From contig DAOVDN010000046.1 in NCBI GenBank assembly GCA_030669465.1, forward strand, positions 1 to 7,756: DNA of 7,756 nucleotides. Direction: 5' to 3'. Under the pieces are notes generated by a model that did not search any database, had not been told where the DNA came from, and saw only the letters and a list, made by a program, of their open reading frames with translations. This DNA comes from Desulfobacterales bacterium (GTDB lineage: Bacteria; Desulfobacterota; Desulfobacteria; Desulfobacterales; ETH-SRB1). The position numbers were made by a program, and so were the translations under genes. Every line of letters begins with the position of its first letter. The stretch's first letter is position 1. Of this stretch, positions 1-4,847 are shown one piece after another.

Positions 1-610
1 GGTCTTCCCGGGTAAGGAATCGTATCTCCTGCAATGCATTTTTAAATGTGTTCTTGTCGAACGGAGATGTTTTAATATTTTCTGCTTCAATTTCACCGAT
101 CCGGAGCCATGCCGACACCGATTCTTTCGAGCTTGTGAAGGCTGGTGATTTTCTGTATGAAACAGCAATACGCTTAAACTGGGCATTCCAAGCCTCTACG
201 CTCGCAACGCCAAAGAAATCCAGAAGTTCTTCAACTTTTTCGGCAAGGGTTTGTCGTCTGCGAATAAAGCCCCTTTTCGTAAGTTCCGTCAGGGGAAATT
301 TTTTTGCCCATTCTTTTTTGTTCTCAAGCATTCGCCGGTCAGCAATTTTAGCAATATGCAGCCGATAATATGCGTTAAGATTATTCCATATATTTGCAGA
401 TACGCCCAAAACACGCTCGAAGTGAATAGCAGTTTCAGGGGTAACCGGAGCTTTTCCATGGATGATTTGGCTGACTGTCTTTAATGATAGGCCGGTGCGT
501 TCGGCAAATGCAGTCCTTGTTATCCCTCGGGCTTCAAGAGTCTCTTCTAAAATCTCCCCCGGATGAATAGCATAGTCGGGAGTATATTGATTCAGGGTTG
601 TCGCGACCAT
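1..610 (-). CDS. higA: HigA-family antitoxin with long C-terminal extension, probably ImmA/IrrE-fused (partial, C-terminus beyond left edge)
   Basis: The frame from the ATG at 610-608 is open to the window edge, giving 203 residues. Residues about 16-72 form an XRE-type helix-turn-helix of the HigA type: HPGEILEETLEARGI, then FAERTGLSLKTVSQIIHGK, then the antidote signature TPETAIHFERVLG. A stand-alone HigA is about 100 residues and would end soon after this. Here the chain continues through a lysine/arginine-rich helical region (about 90-203) that I recognise from long antitoxins carrying an ImmA/IrrE zinc peptidase domain. The HExxH motif would lie outside the window, so the peptidase part is inferred. 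The start overlaps the toxin stop by one base (TAATG). A GGAGG lies about 8 bases upstream inside the toxin gene, so the two are probably translationally coupled. By family knowledge it neutralises the toxin and represses the operon. Confidence 0.85.
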   Translation of the reverse strand, partial: MVATTLNQYTPDYAIHPGEILEETLEARGITRTAFAERTGLSLKTVSQIIHGKAPVTPETAIHFERVLGVSANIWNNLNAYYRLHIAKIADRRMLENKKEWAKKFPLTELTKRGFIRRRQTLAEKVEELLDFFGVASVEAWNAQFKRIAVSYRKSPAFTSSKESVSAWLRIGEIEAENIKTSPFDKNTFKNALQEIRFLTRED

Positions 611-945
611 TAATGATAGTCCTCCACTCCAAGAATTTTGATTGCTGTTATTTGGGTTAAGTCAAGTCCGCCATCGTCCTTTCTTGGCAATGGATTATGA
701 TCCGGTTTGAAGATGAGACGATAAGGATGTTTTAAATCAACTGCGAATTGACCACTGCGTTTTCCACTGAGTTCATGTCTTCGTTCAGGTTTTGTGTATG
801 GAACTTCAGCTAATACCGGTGATGCTCTAAGTACTGCCATGCGGCGGATTATCAAACGCGCTTTCTCTGCTCCGAATTCTTTTTTCAGCTCTTTTTCAGA
901 ATTAAAGACCTTCTTAAGAGTTTTATTTCTGAAAGCTATATCCAT
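610..945 (-). CDS. higB: HigB/RelE-type toxin of a type II toxin-antitoxin module
   Basis: This 111-residue basic protein has the size and pattern of RelE/ParE-superfamily toxins paired with HigA antitoxins. It opens with AFRNKTLKKVFNSEKELKK, then an R-x-x-x-L helix around residues 30-45. The core is LSGKRSGQFAVDLKHPYRL at about 59-77, and it ends ILGVEDYH, a tail typical of the family often labelled plasmid maintenance system killer protein. Such toxins are ribosome-dependent mRNA interferases; that activity is known for the family and not shown here. It is first in the operon and precedes the antitoxin, the usual HigBA order. The start at 945-943 has an AAAGGA sequence about 11 bases upstream. 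An inverted repeat just upstream is a candidate autoregulatory operator. The gene looks intact. Confidence 0.88.
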   Translation of the reverse strand: MDIAFRNKTLKKVFNSEKELKKEFGAEKARLIIRRMAVLRASPVLAEVPYTKPERRHELSGKRSGQFAVDLKHPYRLIFKPDHNPLPRKDDGGLDLTQITAIKILGVEDYH

Positions 946-959
946 TCTTTAAAATATCC

Positions 960-976
960 TTTACCAGGCAGGTAAA
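960..976. promoter_or_regulatory. candidate operator of the higBA operon (perfect inverted repeat)
   Basis: Perfect 6-bp arms TTTACC and GGTAAA are separated by five bases and lie 15 bp upstream of the toxin start. Short palindromes in this position are the usual binding sites of HigA-type HTH repressors. A TTGAAA lies just upstream on the minus strand, but no good -10 sits at the right distance, so I do not call a promoter. Confidence 0.5.
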
Positions 977-1097
977 ACATTTTCAAGCTAAATTTAATAT
1001 TACCAATTCATTTAACCTCGAAAGCCACTTCAATTCCAGTGACAGCATGCCTATTTCCCGAAGAAAAAAGGCGATAATATGTATGCTGTCCCACGAT
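977..1097. other. intergenic region upstream of higBA
   Basis: No gene is visible here. The stretch is AT-rich near the toxin and holds a diverged inverted repeat at 1041-1050 / 1081-1090. A plus-strand reading frame beginning at 1120, just to the right, has no ribosome binding site and no recognisable protein pattern, and I do not accept it. Confidence 0.5.
1041..1090. repeat. inverted repeat with 10-bp arms, one mismatch
   Basis: GACAGCATGC at 1041-1050 and GTATGCTGTC at 1081-1090 are reverse complements at 9 of 10 positions, separated by 30 bp. The role is unknown. It could be a relic of an element end, a weak hairpin or a protein site. It is not followed by a T-run, so it is not a terminator. 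Confidence 0.35.
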
Positions 1098-1241
1098 TCA
1101 GTAATGGAACATCGATAAATTGATCAAAAACATCGATAGATTTTCGATAGATTCGCAGCAAACTGCTTTGCGCTGCTTTACAGCGGCCACAAATTCAATA
1201 TATGCCCTGCTTGACGCTATTTCCATGGTCTCAATTCGCAT
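1098..1241 (-). pseudogene. possible relic reading frame of 47 residues downstream of the DUF1016 remnant
   Basis: The frame begins with an ATG that overlaps the preceding stop as TGATG and reads MRIETMEIASSRAYIEF, then VAAVKQRKAV, before running into a low-complexity end coded by CGATAGATT repeats (1133-1154). The first 25 or so residues look protein-like and are in register with the upstream frame's stop. I do not recognise a family. It could be the 5' end of a gene whose remainder is lost, or a chance open frame. Confidence 0.2.
1133..1154. repeat. 11-bp imperfect tandem repeat
   Basis: TCGATAGATTT (1133-1143) is followed directly by TCGATAGATTC (1144-1154), 10 of 11 identical. Further ATCGAT elements occur at 1111-1116 and 1132-1137. 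No function is evident. Confidence 0.5.
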
Positions 1242-1360
1242 CATTCAACTGCAAACGCTTTTCTTAAAAATCTGTCCAAAACATCTGTTTTTGTTTCGCC
1301 CTCCTGCTCAGGCCGCAGGTTGAACTTATTCAGCGGAAGTCTATAATGTCGCGGTTGCAC
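1241..1360 (-). pseudogene. possible relic reading frame of 39 residues directly after the DUF1016 remnant
   Basis: A GTG at 1360-1358 overlaps the TAG that ends the DUF1016 tail (TAGTG), a classic coupled junction. The frame reads VQPRHYRLPLNKFNLRPEQE and then GETKTDVLDRFLRKAFAVE before TGA. The charged, helical composition looks coding, but there is no family I can name. DUF1016 genes often sit in restriction-modification or other defence clusters, so a remnant of such a neighbour is plausible. This is inference only. Confidence 0.25.
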
Positions 1361-1526
1361 TACGCAGGTTTTGCCTCCAGCCGTTTCCGCGCCAATTCAA
1401 CCGCTTTGTGAAGTTTCTGCTCCAGCAGTTCACGTTTCGGTAGCTGGGTATCAGCGCATTTCAGCATAAAAATTGCGTTGGAGGTCATCTTTAAGAGGGA
1501 TTATTTCAACAAAATGACTCCAGCTC

Positions 1527-1553
1527 AATTGTCTCGACACTGTCGAGACAATT
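1527..1553. repeat. perfect 27-bp palindrome inside the DUF1016 remnant (copy A)
   Basis: Thirteen-base arms beginning AATTGTCTCGACA flank one central base. On the minus strand it encodes the IVSTVSRQL segment. It shares the AATT ends and the CGACA-N-TGTCG core with copy B at 1635-1661. Confidence 0.9.
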
Positions 1554-1634
1554 TCCTTTTTATGGAAAACTTCAGCAAATCGAATCATCCTTGATAGATT
1601 TCTGACACTAAACCCATTGCCGAATTCCGGAACC

Positions 1635-1661
1635 AATTTTGCCGACAGTGTCGGCAAAATT
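1635..1661. repeat. perfect 27-bp palindrome inside the DUF1016 remnant (copy B)
   Basis: Thirteen-base arms beginning AATTTTGCCGACA flank one central base. On the minus strand it encodes ILPTLSAKL, in the same codon register as the IVSTVSRQL coded by copy A. Confidence 0.9.
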
Positions 1662-1878
1662 TCTTCGCCATATCTTGCCCGCTTTTCCTTCAAAATATCC
1701 TGCCGAATCCGATTGCCGATCTGCCAGTAAAGAATGGTCAAACCGGCGTTAACCGCAGCGGCGACAGTATGCCTTGCAGTTTCAATGTGAGAACGGATAT
1801 CACCGATAAGATCGCCGGAAATGGACTTGTTGTCTGTTTTTGCAATTTGGGAATTCGTAATGCCAGGCTGTGCCCCAT

Positions 1879-2028
1879 TTTTTAAGAGGCATTAACCGGC
1901 ATACTGTGGACAAATACCATCGTGTCTTTGGCGCGGCTGATCACGTGCTAACTATCTGGGATAATGACTTTTCACAAAAACTTGACATAAATTTTAAGAT
2001 CGTCGCTTATGTAGACGGATAGAGCTCC
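1879..2028. other. ambiguous stretch between the DUF1016 remnant and trkH, possible relic coding
   Basis: Two readings compete. On the plus strand a frame open from 1861 to the TAG at 2020-2022 reads protein-like, for example RGINRHTVDKYHRVFGAADH, but has only a GTG (1870) as start and no ribosome binding site. On the minus strand, 1881 to about 1946 reads HVISRAKDTMVFVHSM and then stops, which resembles motif VI at the end of SF1 helicases, but is interrupted by stops upstream. Neither is convincing. I see no terminator for the trkH transcript here. Confidence 0.25.
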
Positions 2029-3519
2029 CTATTTCTTTTTTATGGAAATAAATGTCCTGGTATCACGAAATATCTTTACAATCCCAAAGAAAATTACTAA
2101 AAATTCCAGCCTTCCAAAAAACATTCCAAACATTTCTGTCCATAAAATAGAGTAAGGCGTATCAGGATTTGTTATACCGGTAGAAAGCCCCACTGTGCCA
2201 AGAGCGGAAGCGAATTCAAAAAGAGATTCCCTTAGAGAGTATCCTGCTGCCAAAAAAATCAAGACACCAGCAATAAAGGAAACAATATAAAGAAAGATAA
2301 AATTAGCCACTTGGCGAACATGCTTATCATCAACATAGAACCTGTTTTCTCCCCGCCAGATATAGTCCTTAACTATAGCGGTCCTGGGTAAAAAATAATC
2401 ACGAATACTCCAACAAATGGATTTTATTAATAAATATATCCTGTACTGTTTAACGCCTCCCGCTGTTGAACAGACGCCCCCGCCTATTATCATCAATAAA
2501 ACAGTTATAAAGATACCTAAATTTGACCAATTCTTAAACTCTACAGTAGAATATCCTGTTGTGCTTAGAGCAGATACAACCTGAAATATGGTTGTTCTTA
2601 AGGATTCACTAAAGTTTGCATAACTTCCTCTAATCACAAAATAAAACACAACCGGAACCGTGAGTGTTAAAACAAAAAGAGAAAGATGCAATTCTCCATT
2701 CCGCAGAGCCTCTTTAAATTTGAGCTTTAATAGAAGATAATGAGTGGCAAAGCTTGTTGCGCCAAGCAACATCAAAATAATCGTTATTAACTCTATGGAA
2801 GGGCTGTGCCAGCATCCGATACTCTCAGGCGATGTAGAAAACCCTCCTGTCGACAGAGCACAAAAAGAGTGGTTGATTGCATCAAATACCGGCATACCCG
2901 CAAGAATATAAGCTATCATTCCCAAAAGCGTATATGCCGAATATATAAACATTACCATTTTGGCGGACGAACTGATATTTGGCAGCAACTGTTCTGCATG
3001 TCCCTCCGCCCGGTATAATCCCACGCCATGAGGCCCTATAATTGCAGAAAGCATTATAATGGCAAGACCCCCGCCTCCGCTAAACTGCAATATGCTGCGC
3101 CAGAGAAGAACCGGTCTTGAGGTCTCCGAGACGTCTATCACAGACAACCCGGTTGTTGTCCAGCCGCTTACAGATTCAAAAAGGGCTTTAACAAAAGCTA
3201 AATGAGAGTCCATAAGAAAGGGTATTGAAGAGATAAGACAGGCATATGTCCAGCTTAAAATTACAACTACCGCACCGTCCTGCAAGGTCAGGTTGATCAA
3301 TTTTTTTCTAAAAAACAGCCGCAATAATATGCCGAGGGATAATGAAAAAGCTGAGGGGATAACAAACGCAGAAATATTTACTTTTTCCTCAGGATAAAAA
3401 AGTAAGGTTAAAAGAGGGGCGAGCAAAAGAAGTCCGGTAAAAATACATATAAGTCCAAAAAAAGAAAAAATAGCATGGTATTTCTTTTTTATAGTGCTAT
3501 TTAATCTGGAAATCTCCAT
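2029..3519 (-). CDS. trkH: TrkH/KtrB-type potassium uptake channel subunit
   Basis: This is an intact 496-residue membrane protein of the superfamily of K+ transporters, within the family's usual 450-550 range. All four pore-loop repeats are visible, each with the x-T-x-G filter pattern: TTTGLS (121-126), STGGFST (223-229), STTGYST (319-325) and GTVGLST (441-447). The filter glycines are G124, G226, G322 and G444. The glycine/serine-rich gating loop is GGGVCSTAGGVKQYR (346-360), and the late conserved FFGRLEF lies at 468-474. Hydrophobic segments throughout predict eight membrane helices plus pore helices. The channel is gated by cytoplasmic TrkA RCK subunits, which are encoded just upstream. 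The ATG at 3519 follows a duplicated copy of the trkA stop region. The start lacks a strong Shine-Dalgarno; the nearest purine run, GGATGAGA, is rather far upstream. The insert upstream may have weakened coupling to trkA. Confidence 0.95.
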   Translation of the reverse strand: MEISRLNSTIKKKYHAIFSFFGLICIFTGLLLLAPLLTLLFYPEEKVNISAFVIPSAFSLSLGILLRLFFRKKLINLTLQDGAVVVILSWTYACLISSIPFLMDSHLAFVKALFESVSGWTTTGLSVIDVSETSRPVLLWRSILQFSGGGGLAIIMLSAIIGPHGVGLYRAEGHAEQLLPNISSSAKMVMFIYSAYTLLGMIAYILAGMPVFDAINHSFCALSTGGFSTSPESIGCWHSPSIELITIILMLLGATSFATHYLLLKLKFKEALRNGELHLSLFVLTLTVPVVFYFVIRGSYANFSESLRTTIFQVVSALSTTGYSTVEFKNWSNLGIFITVLLMIIGGGVCSTAGGVKQYRIYLLIKSICWSIRDYFLPRTAIVKDYIWRGENRFYVDDKHVRQVANFIFLYIVSFIAGVLIFLAAGYSLRESLFEFASALGTVGLSTGITNPDTPYSILWTEMFGMFFGRLEFLVIFFGIVKIFRDTRTFISIKKK

Positions 3520-3523
3520 AAAT

Positions 3524-3546
3524 AGCCGGTCTCATCCGGTTAATAG
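3524..3546. repeat. 23-bp direct repeat, copy 1 (trkH side)
   Basis: This is an exact 23-bp match to 3756-3778, beginning AGCCGGTCTCATCCGG on the plus strand. On the minus strand it recreates the last codons and the TGA of trkA (TGA at 3534-3532), only 12 bp before the trkH ATG. The match stops abruptly at both sides. It is best read as a target-site duplication. Confidence 0.9.
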
Positions 3547-3560
3547 GCAATACAATATTT

Positions 3561-3577
3561 GACAGGATAACAGGATA
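3561..3577. repeat. inverted repeat of the insert, left arm
   Basis: GACAGGATAACAGGATA contains two ACAGGAT units, 8 bp apart. It is the reverse complement of the right arm at 3730-3747 apart from a short central difference (TG in place of A). It lies 14 bp inside the left junction. Confidence 0.8.
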
Positions 3578-3597
3578 AACATGATATAAATAAACCT

Positions 3598-3708
3598 GGT
3601 GAAGCAGGTCTCGATACTGAATCACAAAAACCAGTTACAGTTTACTACGAGGGTGAAATCATGGGAAAATTCGCAGCCGATATTATAGTTAATAAGGATA
3701 TAAACTAA
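3598..3708 (+). pseudogene. GxxExxY-family protein fragment
   Basis: Plus-strand codons read GEAGLDTESQKPVTVYYEG, then EIMGKFAADIIVNKDIN and TAA at 3706-3708. This matches the central strands of the GxxExxY family (small PDDEXK-like proteins of about 125 residues), whose core runs roughly QKP-x-x-V-x-Y-x-G-x-x-x-G-x-F-x-A-D-x-x-V and continues into an ELK motif. The aspartate in AAD is kept, but the following strand with ELK, the C-terminal half and the N-terminal GxxExxY signature are all absent. An in-frame stop at 3568-3570 blocks upstream extension and no start codon is usable. It is a non-functional remnant. Its orientation opposite to trkA and trkH shows it came in with the insert. Assignment is by pattern recognition only. 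Confidence 0.6.
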
Positions 3709-3715
3709 GAGATCC

Positions 3716-3737
3716 ACAGGATGAAAAACTATCCTGT
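3716..3737. repeat. short hairpin of ACAGGAT units at the right end of the insert
   Basis: ACAGGAT (3716-3722) and ATCCTGT (3731-3737) form a perfect 7-bp stem around an 8-base loop. A further ATCCTGT follows at 3740-3746. It is not followed by a long T-run on either strand, so a rho-independent terminator is unlikely. Confidence 0.6.
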
Positions 3738-3747
3738 CAATCCTGTC
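3730..3747. repeat. inverted repeat of the insert, right arm
   Basis: TATCCTGTCAATCCTGTC holds two ATCCTGT units facing the left arm at 3561-3577. It lies 8 bp inside the right junction. Confidence 0.8.
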
Positions 3748-3755
3748 TAAAAAAC

Positions 3756-3778
3756 AGCCGGTCTCATCCGGTTAATAG
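3756..3778. repeat. 23-bp direct repeat, copy 2 (trkA side, contains the trkA stop)
   Basis: This copy is identical to 3524-3546. It is part of the intact trkA gene (codons for LLTG and the TGA at 3766-3764), so it is the original sequence context on the trkA side. Confidence 0.9.
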
Positions 3779-4420
3779 TTTCAGAGCTTTTTCATATTCA
3801 TCGGGCATGGTAATCAGGATTAATCTGTCGGCTTCTTTAAGAATAGTAAAACCTCTTGGGATAATTGGCGTATCCTTTCTGATAATACAAGCCAATAGAG
3901 CGCCTTGCGGGAAATCTATATCCTTTAACGGCTTACCCAGAACAGGAGATTTGCCGGTCAACACAATCTCTGTAACATTAACTCTGCCTTCCGCTAAAGG
4001 AATGAGATTGATTATCTCTTCGAACTCCATTTTCTCCTCAATTATCTTTGATACAATCTCAACTGTGGAAAGAGCAATCTTTACACCCAGTCTTTTGAAT
4101 ATCTCCACATTTTCAGGATTATTTACAAAAGCTAATATCCTGGGAATACCAAATACTCTGTCCGCAATCTGGCAGGCAATAAGATTATCCTCATCAGCCG
4201 GCGTAATTGCAATAAGGCAATCCGCTTCTCCGGCGCCTGCGTCCTCTTGAGACTTCTGGTCAGAGCCGTTACCAAAAATAACGCTTGCCTTAAGCCTTTT
4301 AGCAAACCACTCACAGTCATCTTTATTATTATTGATAATAGTGGCTTGAAATCCTTTAGAAAGAAATGTCCTTGTTAAAAAATAGACAACCTTGCCGCCA
4401 CCTATTATGATTATTTTCAT
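3764..4420 (-). CDS. trkA: TrkA-type potassium uptake regulator, RCK_N + RCK_C subunit
   Basis: This 218-residue cytoplasmic protein has a Rossmann RCK_N domain (about 1-130) and an RCK_C domain (about 135-218, with VNVTEIVLTGKSPVLGKPLK and GALLACIIRK). The nucleotide loop is IIIIGGGKVVYFL, where the third glycine of the usual GxGxxG is V12. The acidic residue that normally ends strand 2 and binds the adenosine ribose is replaced: ATIINNNKDD, with N30. FGNGSDQKSQEDAG and ADCLIAITPADEDNL follow the family pattern. A single full TrkA has two such units (about 450 residues); here the partner is the separate 140-residue gene upstream, overlapping by 4 bp (ATGA). The arrangement and the strand-2 IIN match the two-subunit TrkA ring of Thermotoga maritima (TM1088A/TM1088B), as I recall it. 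It should gate TrkH in response to nucleotides. Confidence 0.92.
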   Translation of the reverse strand: MKIIIIGGGKVVYFLTRTFLSKGFQATIINNNKDDCEWFAKRLKASVIFGNGSDQKSQEDAGAGEADCLIAITPADEDNLIACQIADRVFGIPRILAFVNNPENVEIFKRLGVKIALSTVEIVSKIIEEKMEFEEIINLIPLAEGRVNVTEIVLTGKSPVLGKPLKDIDFPQGALLACIIRKDTPIIPRGFTILKEADRLILITMPDEYEKALKLLTG

Positions 4421-4839
4421 TGCTTACGCTCTCTACGAGACTTGATTTCTTTCAGGAATTCCTCAACTGCTATTTTTGTAGTAGAGATGGTCTTTATGCC
4501 AAATGAGGAAAAAATCTCTTTTCTCTCAGGATCGAACAATTTTGCCACAACACAAGGGACATCAAAGATATTCCTGGCAACCTGGGCAATCATTAAATTT
4601 AAATTATCTTTTCCAGTGGCAACAAATACAGCTTCTGCTTTTTCGATTCCGGCCTGTTTTAAAATATCAACCTCACCAGCATCTCCAAGTACGCGAAAGC
4701 CGCCAAACTCGGGAGAAAGATTCTCAAAAGAGGCTTCATCATGGTCAACAACTACAACATTATGCAGCTCTTCAGATTCAGAAAGCCTGTTGGCAATATG
4801 AGCCCCGATCCTGTCACAGCCGATGATGATTATATACAT
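4417..4839 (-). CDS. trkA: TrkA-type RCK_N-only subunit, partner of the larger TrkA subunit
   Basis: This 140-residue protein consists of a single RCK_N Rossmann domain: MYIIIIGCDRIGAHIANRL with G7 and G12 (the middle glycine is D9), strand-2 VVVVDHDEASFENL with the expected D32, then FRVLGDAGEVDILKQAGIE, ADAVFVATG-like EAVFVATGKDNLNLMIAQ and IKTISTTKIAVEEFL. It ends in a basic tail (KEIKSRRERKQ) with no RCK_C domain. I chose the ATG at 4839-4837. A TGAGG overlapping the ychF stop lies 6 to 8 bases upstream of it, whereas the TTG at 4851 would place that Shine-Dalgarno inside the gene. It sits 8 bp after ychF and overlaps the larger trkA by 4 bp. It probably forms mixed rings with that subunit and supplies the intact NAD-binding site that the larger subunit lacks. 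Confidence 0.9.
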   Translation of the reverse strand: MYIIIIGCDRIGAHIANRLSESEELHNVVVVDHDEASFENLSPEFGGFRVLGDAGEVDILKQAGIEKAEAVFVATGKDNLNLMIAQVARNIFDVPCVVAKLFDPERKEIFSSFGIKTISTTKIAVEEFLKEIKSRRERKQ

Positions 4840-4847
4840 TGAATACC

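Larger units (their letters stand above)
1360..1878 (-). pseudogene. DUF1016/YhcG-type PDDEXK nuclease gene, decayed by internal deletion and frameshift
   Basis: The N-terminal DUF1016_N domain is clear: IRSHIETARHTV, AVNAGLTILYWQIGNRIRQD, YGEEILPTLSAKL, FGNGFSVRNLSRMIRFAEVF and QLSWSHFVEIIPLKDD, ending FYAEMR at a TGA (1451-1453). In the family this helical domain is followed by about 200 residues holding the nuclease core. Here, only one frame away, the sequence jumps to TQLPKRELLEQKLHKAVELA, then RKRLEAKPA and TAG at 1360-1362, which matches the family's extreme C-terminal tail. The catalytic middle is therefore deleted. Homology also extends upstream of the first in-frame initiator (TTG at 1741) to about 1860 without a start. 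The only plausible ATG (1876-1878) is in another frame, indicating a second lesion near the 5' end. A short N-terminal fragment might still be made from the TTG, but no nuclease can be. The parent family is linked to defence or restriction-like loci. Confidence 0.8.
3547..3755 (+). mobile_element. small decayed insertion element splitting trkA and trkH, carrying a GxxExxY gene fragment
   Basis: The 209-bp insert lies between exact 23-bp direct repeats. Near each end sit inverted repeats built from ACAGGAT units: 3561-3577 on the left, 3730-3747 on the right, with a third inward unit at 3716-3722. The interior encodes a fragment resembling GxxExxY proteins on the plus strand, opposite to the trk operon. 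Removing the insert plus one repeat would leave trkA and trkH 12 bp apart, in keeping with the tight spacing of the other junctions. There is no transposase, so it is non-autonomous or a deletion relic. Alternative explanations are recombination at dispersed intergenic repeats, or duplication during repair. I do not recognise it as a named IS or MITE family. Confidence 0.65.

Noticed and set aside
48..484. Plus-strand open frames in the first 500 bases
   Set aside because: They lie antisense to the higA coding frame, whose translation matches a known family over its whole length. They have no ribosome binding site and a composition typical of shadow frames.
1120..1323. Plus-strand 67-codon frame
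   Set aside because: No Shine-Dalgarno and no recognisable protein pattern. The first part is low-complexity CGATAGATT repeat. Minus-strand readings of the same DNA look more protein-like.
1507..1661. CRISPR-like array from the two palindromes
   Set aside because: There are only two diverged copies, both inside a coding frame and explained by the DUF1016 protein sequence, with no further repeats or spacers.
3716..3747. Rho-independent terminator after trkA
   Set aside because: A hairpin is present, but its stem is only 7 bp and AT-rich, and it lacks a following T-run. The ACAGGAT units are better explained as repeats of the inserted element.
3807..4250. 147-codon plus-strand frame antisense to trkA
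   Set aside because: It is a shadow of the trkA gene, whose RCK domains are clear on the minus strand.
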